A DNA stretch of 64,000 nucleotides from Ricordea florida (lineage: Eukaryota > Cnidaria > Anthozoa > Corallimorpharia > Ricordeidae): positions 26,382,052 to 26,446,051 of the forward strand of contig OX453283.1 of the NCBI GenBank assembly GCA_949710005.1. Direction: 5' to 3'. The translations under genes were made by a program, and so were the position numbers. This document shows, one piece after another, positions 9,611-18,696 of this stretch. How positions within the stretch are numbered: the first letter of the stretch is position 1; each line of letters starts with the position of its first letter. The notes beneath the pieces were generated by a model. It was not told the origin of the DNA. It saw only the letters and a program-made list of their open reading frames with translations, and made no database searches.

Positions 9611-9988
9611 TAGAGTAGAAGCACTAAATCTGTGAAACAAATATTACTAGTTATAATAAATAGTGTTGATGAGACAATAGAGAACAAACAAATTAGCATT
9701 GTTTATCGCCTACTTTGTACTATGTTTGTTTCAGGAATTAAGTGTATTTACTCTACACTGTTTAGCAAGCTGTATCTTTAGTAATATTTATTTCATGAAT
9801 TTAGCATGAGCACCTTATAACAAAACAAATAAATGTATTAGAGCGCACACACTTAATCCGTGAAATATAAACAGTACAAAATAGGTGTTAAATTATGCTA
9901 ATTTCTTTGTTTCCTGTTGTCTAATCAACACTATTTAGTAGTAGCTAGTATTATTTGTTTCACAGATAAAGTGAGTGCACTCTACTAT
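9611..9988. repeat. Long imperfect inverted repeat (MITE-like) inside the CACTA-like element
   Basis: The left arm (9611 to about 9765, from tagagtagaagcactaaat) is imperfectly inverted in the right arm (about 9835-9988), with about 70 bp between. Shared pieces include tgtgaaacaaata and aatagtgttgat. Related fragments with tttatgggtttata-like and accactctaa sequence occur near 8793 and at 63313-63462, so this looks like a MITE family. Confidence 0.65.
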
Positions 9989-10183
9989 AAGTTACCTACA
10001 ACATCGTAGACAATAGGAACCAAAATGTTTTCTTTGTATCAACAAGTACAAGTTATTGTTCATGGTTTAAATGTGTACTCTTAAACTCATGGAAATGAGT
10101 ACAACTTACAGAAATACCGATGTGTGTATTGGGAAGTTGTGCATATTGCAAACACTATAACAAAAATCAAATTGTAAAATTTC

Positions 10184-10683
10184 CTAATCAAAATCGTATG
10201 TCATTCCAAACTGCTTCTCCTCATTTACAATAGCCTCAATTCTCTTCTTATTCTTGAACTTCTTTTTGAGAAACTCATCATCTGAGTAAGAGGTGCCCAT
10301 AATCTTATTAAAAAGACTTTTTACCGGCCCTGGCAAAAGACGTAAACGCCAAGACAGCCTTCTTGTGTTTCTTTTGGTCTCGCCGGTGAATAAGCCGTAG
10401 TTTGTGGTTGACGCAAGTGTCCGTATAATTTGGAATAATTCTGTAGGCAATTCCACCTTTATAAAAACTTTCCAAGGACTTCTCGGAGCACACCTAAACG
10501 ATAATCTTCTCATAAACTGCTTGTACCATCTCTCTGCTTTGCGTTAAATCATGGGGTAGTACTGGCCAACGCGATGCCTATGTTTTGACCTCGATGGTCC
10601 GAAATGGCTCTGTAATTGGCTCCACAAGATTTTTAAGGTCTTCGTAAGCCTTCTCCACTTTTCCTTTATCTAAATTGTCCATA
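10184..10683 (-). pseudogene. Broken minus-strand coding remnant in the CACTA-like element
   Basis: A minus-strand reading starts with ATG at 10683 (MDNLDKGKVEKAYEDLK...) and runs about 38 codons before a stop. A second open stretch (10513-10184) reads ...LPGPVKSLFNKIMG...EEKQFGMTYDFD. Stops separate them. It may be the tail of the transposon's own protein or a captured host exon; I do not recognise the family. Confidence 0.35.
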
Positions 10684-11062
10684 GAGACAATAGTTCAGAC
10701 CGGCCTACAGTAAGTGCACCGAGGATAATATTCGGAATGATTTCCGCTCAGGTCCCTACTTCATTACGCATGTTGTAGCCGAGCAAGAAATGTTTGCACG
10801 CGAACTTCCCAAGACAATTCAAGTACAGCATGCATAATGAAGTAGCCTCACAACAGCAGCCATTTTTAATTTGTTCGAATCAGGAAGGTTAATACTTCAT
10901 TCGTACACATATTCAGTGCCCAAACACACATGGCCTTTCAAGTGTCACACTCATGAAGTATTGTGTCGGGTGTTACGGCTGACCAACATATTGTGCACTC
11001 AACTTGGCCACATTTGGCAGTAAAATTTCCCAGCGTGAAAGATTTTACATATTGATCAATAA

Positions 11063-11455
11063 ATGGCGACAATAGCAATGATGATTGGTGGAGCTATTTT
11101 GAATGCGTCTACCTTCGTTGGTGGTTCGTATCTTGCAAAATATCTCTCAGGTGATAAAACAGATGCAGAACGAATACGACACGACAAGGCAATAGAAAAA
11201 TATCAAAAAGATTATGCTTCATACCAGGAAAATAGACAGAAACTCATTGATTGGTACTCCCAACAGCGGGATGCTAAACACCAAGCTTCACAAAATATAT
11301 CGAATACCGATGAAGCTTTGAAATTGTATAGTCAGACACATAAACCAAAATTCTCTGATTATTATAGACCTAGTAGCAATCAAAAGATGGGTGAGATGGT
11401 ATATGTGGGCGGTGGTATGCTGGCATTGGGTTATATGGCTAGTAAATTCTTTTAG
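11063..11455 (+). CDS. Conserved Polinton membrane/coiled protein (130 aa)
   Basis: Unknown function; I recall such proteins as common in cnidarian genomes. The N-terminal hydrophobic segment is MATIAMMIGGAILNAS, with a charged helical middle (RHDKAIEKYQKDYASYQ, about 36-52), the conserved SDYYRPS near 95, and a C-terminal hydrophobic segment (YVGGGMLALGYMASKFF). The homologue at 41699-42106 has the same layout. Its promoter motif now begins at the aaagatttta just right of the transposon end, so the insertion split TTAAAG from its upstream context. Confidence 0.75.
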   Translation: MATIAMMIGGAILNASTFVGGSYLAKYLSGDKTDAERIRHDKAIEKYQKDYASYQENRQKLIDWYSQQRDAKHQASQNISNTDEALKLYSQTHKPKFSDYYRPSSNQKMGEMVYVGGGMLALGYMASKFF

Positions 11456-11473
11456 TTAATTGTGTGTGACCAG

Positions 11474-11483
11474 TTTAAAAGAT
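11474..11483 (+). promoter_or_regulatory. TTTAAAAGAT start motif, 33 nt before ATG 11507
   Basis: Perfect copy of the motif consensus at the usual distance. Confidence 0.65.
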
Positions 11484-11506
11484 TTCTTACTGATTAGTAA
11501 CAAATT

Positions 11507-12463
11507 ATGGCAGAAGGCGGAGATATACCAGACATACAAAATCCTTTTGATACATCAGCCGATCTAGGTGATGATGATGGGAATGATACACTTTACTTGA
11601 GCCCATTCACAAAGACATCCACCACTCCTCCAATTGACCCTGATGAGGAGGATGAAACCTCGTTTGGTGGTAATGATGATGAAACTCGAACCTTGATAGA
11701 TACCAAGATGAGAGATCAAGATGATGCTGAAAAAGAAATCAAAAGATTTTTCCCATATGCCAAGACTTCTAAGTTCATCAAAGGTGTTGGCAGATCAATT
11801 AGTGGAGGAATAGATAAAGTATTTTTGAAATTGAAGAGGGTAAACGCTCACGAATACATTTTATTACCCAATGGTGAATTCACTGAAGAACTGCCGAAAG
11901 GGTTGAAAGAGAGTCTAGGCCCAAGAGCAGAAGAGGTTGTGGAGGCTAATGATGGTGTGATCGCTGAGAAAAAGGGATTACTCACCAAAATGAAAGAGAA
12001 GCTAAAATTCCACAGGGATAAGACTCTTAAGACCCCAGAGGAAAGTAGCCAAATTGAAACTCTAGAGAGAGAAATTGCTGATCAAGAACAAGAGATAGCC
12101 AATATTGAGAGTGAGAATGATAGAATACAGGAACGAATGTCATTGCGAGACCGGGTAAAGGCCATCTTCAAAAAGTACGGTTTTACAGTCTTTGCCGTTG
12201 TGAGTGCTGTAGGTTTGGTCATTGGTGTTATCGTTTCTAATCTTTCTAAAGGTCTAACCAAATTGGGTAAAGGTGTTGGTAACGGGTTGAAAGCGATTGG
12301 TAAGAAACTCGGTGAAATATTACCTGGAATGGTTGGAGCTATCGTGAGCTTTCTGTTCAAGACTGCCGGTGAGGTTATTGGATTCTTAAGTAAAAATGCT
12401 TGGCTGTTGATAGTGGCTGTGGTTCTATATTTTGTGGAACAATTTAAAAAGAAGAGACGCTAA
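11507..12463 (+). CDS. Coiled-coil, two-helix membrane-active virion protein candidate (318 aa)
   Basis: Unknown function but strongly conserved with 42141-43109. The N-terminus is acidic and disordered (1-65), a charged coiled coil spans about 155-212, and a transmembrane helix covers about 225-245 (VFAVVSAVGLVIGVIVS). A Gly/Lys amphipathic stretch follows (LGKGVGNGLKAIGKKLGE, about 253-270), then hydrophobic segments to about 310 and a basic tail (FKKKRR). The amphipathic glycine-rich segment between membrane helices suggests membrane insertion or lysis, by loose analogy with minor virion proteins of adeno-like viruses; that is inference. The second half is the best-conserved part between the elements. 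Confidence 0.75.
   Translation: MAEGGDIPDIQNPFDTSADLGDDDGNDTLYLSPFTKTSTTPPIDPDEEDETSFGGNDDETRTLIDTKMRDQDDAEKEIKRFFPYAKTSKFIKGVGRSISGGIDKVFLKLKRVNAHEYILLPNGEFTEELPKGLKESLGPRAEEVVEANDGVIAEKKGLLTKMKEKLKFHRDKTLKTPEESSQIETLEREIADQEQEIANIESENDRIQERMSLRDRVKAIFKKYGFTVFAVVSAVGLVIGVIVSNLSKGLTKLGKGVGNGLKAIGKKLGEILPGMVGAIVSFLFKTAGEVIGFLSKNAWLLIVAVVLYFVEQFKKKRR
12443..12452 (+). promoter_or_regulatory. TTTAAAAAGA start motif within the upstream gene's end
   Basis: Lies 33 nt before ATG 12476, inside the last codons of the preceding gene. A second TTTAAAAAAA lies at 12463. Confidence 0.45.
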
Positions 12464-12475
12464 TTTAAAAAAATA

Positions 12476-12868
12476 ATGAATGATACAACGTTTCTATCTA
12501 TCACTATGCTAACTCCTGAAACAAGAATTTATCTGGATCCACCCTTAACCCAAGTAAAAGAGATACAATTGCAATTTTTTAGTTATATGAATATAGCGAC
12601 GTATACAAATCCTTTGTACTTAATGTGTGATCTTATAGAGCCAAAGTATTCATATTCCAATTGTTGTATCCCCATCGGTGAAAATTTAGAACTTAAACCC
12701 TCACAACTACTAGCTGTTATTCCACCATATCAAGAGCATCCTTCTTTAAGAATTCCACAAACCAAAAATCCGGTCAACTACTTTACTTTATGGATTTTAG
12801 ATGAAAAGGGAAAAAATCCTAACTTAAATAACAAACCTATTCGAATTCATTTAAAGATTTCCTGTTGA
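12476..12868 (+). CDS. Minor capsid (penton-like) candidate with a large in-frame deletion
   Basis: 130 aa. The ends match the 210-aa protein at 43116-43748: LSITM..ETR(I/V)YLDPPL..V(K/R)EIQL at the start, then P(S)QLLA.IP and PVN(Y/H)F at the end. About 85 internal residues of the longer protein are missing here, without loss of frame. The beta-rich, YLDPPL-type start and the genomic position make a minor capsid or penton role plausible, but no signature proves it. The shortened form would lack most of one domain. Confidence 0.55.
   Translation: MNDTTFLSITMLTPETRIYLDPPLTQVKEIQLQFFSYMNIATYTNPLYLMCDLIEPKYSYSNCCIPIGENLELKPSQLLAVIPPYQEHPSLRIPQTKNPVNYFTLWILDEKGKNPNLNNKPIRIHLKISC
12850..12859 (+). 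promoter_or_regulatory. TTTAAAGATT start motif, 29 nt before ATG 12879
   Basis: Overlaps the end of the preceding gene; same motif class. Confidence 0.55.
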
Positions 12869-13035
12869 TTTGTAAAATATGGAAGACTACAATAGAATTT
12901 ATCCACAAGTGCCTATGAATGGGGACTCAAATAATTTCAGACTTCAAAAATCGTGTGAAGTAGTACATAATCTTCAAAAGGAAATTAGACATTATGAGGA
13001 TGTTAGGAAAAAATACAATAGAGCGAGGGGTATAT

Positions 13036-16000
13036 ATTTTTTTTTTTTATTTATTTATTTATTTTTTTTATTTCAATATTTTAACAGGAACATCTATTTA
13101 GCATAGCTAGTTTAAGTAGAGTCCTGTGTAACATAATATTACAAAATACAAAAAAATAAGAATTACATTACAGGTTACATATAAAGACAATTAAATTTGA
13201 AGTCGTATTCCCAATTCATTCTAAGTCTTGAAAAAACGTTTCGCTTTAGTTTTAAACTCTACAAGAGTCATGCTCTTTCTTATAGTAAGCGGAAGCGTGT
13301 TAAATGTGCGTGCTCCATTTATGCGAAAGCTACCTTGGTATTTACTAGTTTTAGCTAGAGGAATGCGCAGCAGGTCTCGATGTCTGGTATGATAACTGTG
13401 TATTTCTCTAGCATGCCTAAATTCTCCAATGAGATATTGTGGGGCCAAGCCATTAATAGATTTGAAAACTAAGATAGACTTTAGATAGTCCCGCCGCTTT
13501 TGCAGGTCGGGCCAGCTGAAGATATTCGGTAATTCGACAAACTCAACAATTCTGCCTTCAATGATACTTGCAGCCCGCCGATGGAGTTTGTCTAGGTATG
13601 CTTTGTTACCCAATCCACAGCTGTCCCAAACACTGCAACAATAGTCAAAAAGTGGTAATACCATTGCATTATATAGTATGATACAAGCGTGTCTAGGTAG
13701 GACTTTGCGTGCCCTACGTAACATACCTAGGCGCGAGGAGATCTTTTTACCTATGTACTCTACATGATCTTTCCAAGAAAGGTTTTGATCAAGTATGACT
13801 CCTAGGTATTTGAACTTATCAACCCATTCAAGGCTGTGACCATTGGCCTGAATACTAAAATCATTAACTGAAGCAAGCCGCTGGTGTGTTCCTATCAGCA
13901 TCATTTTGGTTTTGCCTATATTCAGAGACAAAAAATTAGCGCGCAGCCAATGTATAACATTAGCTAGGTCTAATGTTAAATTATTCTCGATAGTTGAAAC
14001 TGACTTATTAGCAAAGTAAAGTAAGGTGTCGTCTGCATATAATTCTACATTGCAGATGCTAACGGCACTAGGTAGATCATTTACATACATTATAAATAAT
14101 AGAGGGCCTAGTACGCTACCTTGTGGTACCCCAAAAGTGACCGATTGATGGTCAGAACTAATACCATTAATGCATATGCTTTGTGATCTATCTGTAAGGT
14201 AGGATTTAAACCATTGTACGGCTGATCTATTAAAGCCAAGTGCAGATAGCTTATCTAATAATAAATTGTGATCGAGAGTGTCAAATGCTTTACTCAAGTC
14301 CAAAAAAACAAGTCCTGTGAGTAAGCCATTGTCAATATTGTTCAGGATAGAGTTTGTAATATGCGTAAGACAGGTAGTAGTAGAGTGCAGAGGACGGAAG
14401 CCAGATTGTAGGTGAGACAGGAGTTTATGCTGTTGTAGATAAGCATATACCATCCGGTGCACAGCCCGTTCGAGGATCTTTGAGAAGACCGGTAACACAG
14501 ATATTGGTCTATAGTTAGCGGGATCCGTCCTGGGCCCAGACTTATGGATTGGAGTAACCATAGCATGCTTCCACTCAGATGGTACAGCGCCTTCGGCTAT
14601 TGATCTATTCATAAGAACAGTTAGAGGCTTCGCAAGAGCTTCGGCACCGTCCTTTAGGAGTCGTGCTGGAATATCGGCAAAGCCTGTCGGTTTATTGATT
14701 TTTATTACCTTTAACTGTTTAAGTATAAATTCCTCAGATATTGGTGACAGCTTGAAGACCGCTGTGGGGCTGACTTGTAAATTCCTTAGCACTGGAGAGA
14801 TAGATACAGTTGGAAGTGTTTCACGAAGACGCGCAATAACAGTTCTAAAAAAGGTCCCAAATGTAGAGGCTATCGACATGGGATCTGTTGTTATTGTACT
14901 GTCGACTTCCAGAGATTGGATATGTGAGTCGCGCACATCAGTAGAAATAGCCGATTTTAAAGCCTTCCAAAGTTTAGAAGAGTCCGACTGGTTTTCTTCT
15001 ATCAGGTTAGAATAGTAGAGTTTCCTAGCTTCTCTGATGGAGGACGATATTGTGTTTCTAAGTTCTCGATATTTAGACCATTTATAAATGGACCCTGACT
15101 TTATGGCTTTTTTATGATGGAAATTTCTTTGGACAATTAGAGATCGTATTTGAGGCGTTACCCATGGGAGCGAGTTGGAACGTATTCTTCTGGCATAGGT
15201 CGGTGCGTGTTTATCAGCTATGTTTACCAGAGTGTCTTTGAAGCATGACCATGACTCATTTACTGTTAATGAGGTGTCAACGCCATCCCAAGAGGCAGAA
15301 TGTAATTCAGCAATAAAGTTTTCCGTTGAATAACCTCTATAATTGCGGCAATTAACTGTTTTGATAGGGCCTTTGGGGATTTTAGCCCGGCGTATAGCAT
15401 AAACAAGAGAATGATCTGTTATGGCACAATTTAAGACTCCAGAGTTCCTTATTTTTTCGGTGCTGGTGGTAAAAATAAGATCCAGAGTAGTAGAAGTGGA
15501 ATGAGTGATCCTTGTTGGAGATTTTATGAGTTGTGTGAACTGGTAGATATTAAACAGCTTACAAAGTTCCTTCGTGTCCGGCGAGCGTTTCTTTGCAGTA
15601 ACATCATAATTTAGGTCACCAAGTAGCATTGTCTCGATATTTTCCCTTGAGCTATGATCAAGTAAACACTCTAATTTTGGGCTTAGATCTTTAAGTTCAA
15701 CATTTGGTGGACGATAGAGCGAAGATATTAGGAGCTTGCTATTGTTAGGAAAACGAATTTCCAGCCAAACAGTTTCAACCCCGTCTGAGTCAATGTCCGG
15801 TCGTGGACGGGCTACAAACTTGGTTTTATAATAAATGGCTGTCCCACCTCCTCTCTGTTCATCCTTGCGATCTTTCCTTATGATGTTATAACCACTGATA
15901 GATAGTTCTGCATCTCGCCAAGAGCTATTAAGCCAGGTTTCATTTAAACATATGACATCAAAGGGATTCTCTTGTAGTAACAATCTTAGTTCGTCGAGGT

Positions 16001-16411
16001 GTTTTGGCAAGCTTCGAATATTCAGATGGGCAACTTTTAGACCAGGTTGTTGTAGTTTTGAGCTAGACCAACCAGGATTAGGAGATACATCGCCAGATAG
16101 AATTATAAGCAGGGCAACTGAGAAAAACTGGATTAGCTTGAGGGTCTTTGTTGCTTTCAATCTCGCCGATACAGAGTCCGCCATTCTTGTATTTCTAGTT
16201 GTTTGTAGGTCAGTTTGAACTCGTGGCGCAGATAATTCTTTACCGGCATGAAATTTGATGTTCTCAATTTCAACCATAGAGTTTCTTGAAACGAATACCC
16301 GAAAAATGATAAGGCATAGGTCAAAGACCAGGAGTTTAAACCAAAGGTAGTGCGGAGCCTTTAGAATACGTGTCATTTGTAGTTTCATAGATTCCTCGAT
16401 TTACTATTTAC
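13036..16411 (-). mobile_element. Nearly full-length non-LTR retrotransposon (CR1/Jockey-like LINE)
   Basis: Minus-strand LINE with one long open frame (13221-16388), a short 3' UTR and an A/T-rich tail, seen as poly-T at about 13036-13066. A tatat(tt) sequence occurs at the left edge (13031) and at 16412-16418, a probable 4-7 bp target duplication that the A/T-rich tail blurs. It lies inside the small gene at 12879-16856. Few bases of 5' UTR remain. The intact frame suggests recent insertion. Confidence 0.85.
13221..16388 (-). CDS. LINE endonuclease-reverse transcriptase polyprotein (1055 aa)
   Basis: An apurinic-type endonuclease domain begins near residue 118 (HLNIRSLPKHLDELR, CLNETWLN). 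A reverse transcriptase domain covers about 600-860 (LDLSKAFDTLDH, GVPQGSVLGPLLF, YADDTLLYF near 783). The C-terminal part has the W..C/HRRAA pattern usual in CR1/Jockey-like elements. Just before the endonuclease, LLIILSGDVSPNPGW (about 92-106) follows a hydrophobic stretch and resembles a 2A-like sequence, but with NPGW instead of NPGP. No internal stop is present. The protein copies the LINE RNA at a nicked target site. Confidence 0.9.
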   Translation of the reverse strand: MKLQMTRILKAPHYLWFKLLVFDLCLIIFRVFVSRNSMVEIENIKFHAGKELSAPRVQTDLQTTRNTRMADSVSARLKATKTLKLIQFFSVALLIILSGDVSPNPGWSSSKLQQPGLKVAHLNIRSLPKHLDELRLLLQENPFDVICLNETWLNSSWRDAELSISGYNIIRKDRKDEQRGGGTAIYYKTKFVARPRPDIDSDGVETVWLEIRFPNNSKLLISSLYRPPNVELKDLSPKLECLLDHSSRENIETMLLGDLNYDVTAKKRSPDTKELCKLFNIYQFTQLIKSPTRITHSTSTTLDLIFTTSTEKIRNSGVLNCAITDHSLVYAIRRAKIPKGPIKTVNCRNYRGYSTENFIAELHSASWDGVDTSLTVNESWSCFKDTLVNIADKHAPTYARRIRSNSLPWVTPQIRSLIVQRNFHHKKAIKSGSIYKWSKYRELRNTISSSIREARKLYYSNLIEENQSDSSKLWKALKSAISTDVRDSHIQSLEVDSTITTDPMSIASTFGTFFRTVIARLRETLPTVSISPVLRNLQVSPTAVFKLSPISEEFILKQLKVIKINKPTGFADIPARLLKDGAEALAKPLTVLMNRSIAEGAVPSEWKHAMVTPIHKSGPRTDPANYRPISVLPVFSKILERAVHRMVYAYLQQHKLLSHLQSGFRPLHSTTTCLTHITNSILNNIDNGLLTGLVFLDLSKAFDTLDHNLLLDKLSALGFNRSAVQWFKSYLTDRSQSICINGISSDHQSVTFGVPQGSVLGPLLFIMYVNDLPSAVSICNVELYADDTLLYFANKSVSTIENNLTLDLANVIHWLRANFLSLNIGKTKMMLIGTHQRLASVNDFSIQANGHSLEWVDKFKYLGVILDQNLSWKDHVEYIGKKISSRLGMLRRARKVLPRHACIILYNAMVLPLFDYCCSVWDSCGLGNKAYLDKLHRRAASIIEGRIVEFVELPNIFSWPDLQKRRDYLKSILVFKSINGLAPQYLIGEFRHAREIHSYHTRHRDLLRIPLAKTSKYQGSFRINGARTFNTLPLTIRKSMTLVEFKTKAKRFFKT

Positions 16412-16924
16412 TATATTTACTAAAATCAGTGTTGGTAGTGGGGTGGTTTCAGTTATCCTATCTGCAAGTGGACTAGGAACCTCTCTTACTGGTTTTGGTG
16501 CTGTTGTTGGTATCCCATTAGGAGCGGTGGGTGGTCTTTGTGGAGGAATATCGGTTGGATTCGGTGCGGCTTCTAAACGACTTTCACATAAAGTTAGTAA
16601 ACATGAACAGACAGTTTCTCTAGCAAAAGCAAAAGTAAACACCATTCACGACTTGGTTTCAAAGGCACTGAAAGATAATACCATCTCCGACCAAGAATTT
16701 TCGCTAATTTTATCAGAGTTGGACAAGTTTGAAAAACTAAAACTCGAAATCCGTCAAAAAAACCGGAAAGATACAGAAAAAAACTTAAATATGAATCAGA
16801 TAAGAGCAGAGGTTCGTGCGGAAATTTTAAAGGAGTTAACCGGTCCCGAACGTTGAAATTTTCATTTGAGAGAACGCCTGTAGGATGGAATTATGAGGTT
16901 GGTATTAGAAAAGAACGGTGTTGA

Positions 16925-16934
16925 TTTAAAAGCA
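16925..16934 (+). promoter_or_regulatory. TTTAAAAGCA start motif, 35 nt before ATG 16960
   Basis: Start motif with a two-base deviation at its end. Confidence 0.55.
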
Positions 16935-16959
16935 TCTTATTCGAAACATAAAGAATAAA

Positions 16960-18489
16960 ATGTTACTCAATGATTTCAGAAATAGGTATCCAAAGGCTGA
17001 TCACAGTCAATTCGAAGTTGTAGCTGATCCGTATGGTGGTTACATTAGGTGGAAAGTTAATGGAACAACAATCATGTCTTATGATGACCCCACTGGAAAA
17101 ACATGGACTGAAGACCTGTCACCCCGTTTGAAAAGACTGCTATGGAAAGATTTAGGATTGGATGATGATGCATTGAGTTCATTCCCAAAGAGTTTAACTA
17201 TGACTAAACGATCTTACTCAATACCTGCCATTGACTTTGATGACTTTACAAGTAATATCACAAACATGCTTACCTCATTGGATATATACGTGTCCAATAC
17301 TAAAAAGTTCACCGCTAAGATGCGTAACATATTTACATCCCAAGTTGTTACTTTCAAGTTTGGTAAACAGAGTCGAAAATGGTTGAATGCGCCTCAACAA
17401 CTAAACTTTGCAGTGTGGTGTGCGACCTCTGGTTGTGGAATAAGTCCTTTCGAGAGTCTCAACTATCCCAAAGTAGTTAGTAGCTTCATTAAGTTTCATG
17501 TGTATTTCACTATAAGGCGGATATTATATGAATTGAGTCTTCCCCTACCTGATGAGCAACCCTTTGTAATAAACAACAACCCTTACAGCAAAGTCGCATA
17601 TCAACGATTGTGTGCTGAATTTGGAATCTCAAAAAACTCTGACTTTAGATGGAAAGGTGGTCGAAATGGAGGTTTGGGTGATATATTCATAGATTATGGT
17701 GCTGGATATCATGGAGCGGGTGGTGGATATCAAAATGTCCATATGGTAAGGAATTACGATGTTGAAGCTGATCAATGGCCTGGTGAGGGTGGTAAATTTG
17801 CTGATGATGGAGGTAAGAAGGAAAAGGGTGACCTCATCTCATTCATACGTAATGACGATTTTGCCGATTACAAATATGCTTGGTTTATCCCAACAAGTGG
17901 ATATGGACTCACTAAAGCCGGTCTTGGTAGATTGAATCGATCTGCTGAAGCTTTTGTTTACTGCATATTGGGGGCGCAGGTCAACACTAGAAACTCGATT
18001 TATGGTAGTGGTGGTGGAGCGATCGAGACTCAACAAGAATTCTTGGCTTTATTTGAGAGTAGTGTGATTGAAAATGACATTTCTAGTTCGATCCAAAGGT
18101 ATCAATTAGCTGTCCAAGAAGCGAAATTACGGCTTGATTTAGCTGTTGCCCCCGGTGTATGGCTAATGCCTAGTAATATGATAATCAACACTGAGAGCGT
18201 GACTGGTTTTAATAACAAGTTGATGAAAGCTACTAGTGATATGAGTTTTGGAGTGAATAATTCCCTAAACACTGAAGCAAAACAGGTTGGAATAAATCAT
18301 AACATAGGATCTTCAAAGGTAAAGTTACCACATAGAACTGAGACGAAACCAAAACCCTCAATGAAAACAGACTCAACGCAAACATACTCAACGAAACACG
18401 AAAATAATATAGACTCAACACAACATGAAAAGAATATATTAGCATTTATTGTTGTCGCTGGTGGATTAGCATGGTATCTATTTCGGTAG
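16960..18489 (+). CDS. Large conserved Polinton protein with C-terminal membrane anchor (509 aa)
   Basis: Unknown function; a candidate virion surface or structural protein (inference). The start is conserved with 44799-46325 (LLNDFRNRYPKAD). The middle is nearly identical between the elements (YVSNTKKFTAKMRNIFTSQV near 109, AVWCATSGCG near 150, GGAIETQQEFLALFESSVIE near 350). A polar Thr/Lys-rich stalk lies at about 455-490, and a hydrophobic anchor closes the protein (ILAFIVVAGGLAWYLF). There is no signal peptide. It is the last plus-strand gene and converges with the zinc-repeat gene. Confidence 0.78.
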   Translation: MLLNDFRNRYPKADHSQFEVVADPYGGYIRWKVNGTTIMSYDDPTGKTWTEDLSPRLKRLLWKDLGLDDDALSSFPKSLTMTKRSYSIPAIDFDDFTSNITNMLTSLDIYVSNTKKFTAKMRNIFTSQVVTFKFGKQSRKWLNAPQQLNFAVWCATSGCGISPFESLNYPKVVSSFIKFHVYFTIRRILYELSLPLPDEQPFVINNNPYSKVAYQRLCAEFGISKNSDFRWKGGRNGGLGDIFIDYGAGYHGAGGGYQNVHMVRNYDVEADQWPGEGGKFADDGGKKEKGDLISFIRNDDFADYKYAWFIPTSGYGLTKAGLGRLNRSAEAFVYCILGAQVNTRNSIYGSGGGAIETQQEFLALFESSVIENDISSSIQRYQLAVQEAKLRLDLAVAPGVWLMPSNMIINTESVTGFNNKLMKATSDMSFGVNNSLNTEAKQVGINHNIGSSKVKLPHRTETKPKPSMKTDSTQTYSTKHENNIDSTQHEKNILAFIVVAGGLAWYLFR

Positions 18490-18497
18490 ATGACTGG

Positions 18498-18611
18498 TTT
18501 TTTCAGCTTACGCGTAAGTCGTTTTTTATCATTGGTTGATTAGCATAACAATTTTTTCAGCTTACGCGTAAGTCGTTTTTTATCATGGGTTGATTAGCAT
18601 AACAATTTTTT
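18498..18611. terminator. Duplicated 54-bp unit with CTTACGCGTAAG palindrome between convergent genes
   Basis: Two copies of a 54-bp unit with T-runs on both sides of the perfect palindrome cttacgcgtaag, between the ends of the 509-aa gene (+) and the zinc-repeat gene (-). The symmetry and T-runs fit a bidirectional 3'-end or terminator signal; element 2 has a different hairpin at the matching place (46340-46368). Function inferred. Confidence 0.45.
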
Positions 18612-18696
18612 ATGTGACATGATTCTCCTATTTTAGATAACGCGGTTGAATAATATACAAATTCTTGTTATGTAACACTGACTTGCGTTATATAAC

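Larger units (their letters stand above)
8008..11037. mobile_element. CACTA/Chapaev-like non-autonomous DNA transposon nested in element 1
   Basis: The left terminus cacggtgggaaattt (8008-8022) is matched by the inverted right terminus cacgctgggaaatttt (ending 11037). Flanking bases are aaa on both sides (8005-8007, 11038-11040), a 3-bp target duplication as in CACTA/CMC transposons. The insert is about 3.03 kb, AT-rich, with a palindromic core (9611-9988) and transposase-like gene remnants on the minus strand (10184-10683). A short plus-strand open stretch at 8489-8671 and a minus one at 8003-8293 have no recognisable product. Family assignment is inference. Confidence 0.7.
12879..16856 (+). 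pseudogene. Small virion/membrane gene split by a LINE
   Basis: The 5' part (12879 to about 13031) encodes MEDYNRIYPQVP...KKYNRARG. The 3' part resumes at about 16412 and reads a glycine-rich hydrophobic region (ILSASGLGTSLTGFGAVVGI), then a charged helix, ending at 16856 with EILKELTGPER. The two parts line up end to end with the homologue at 43782-44385, and the frame is consistent across the insertion, so the gene was intact before the LINE arrived. The hydrophobic segment and Lys/Glu-rich tail suggest a membrane-associated virion protein; function unknown. Confidence 0.75.
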
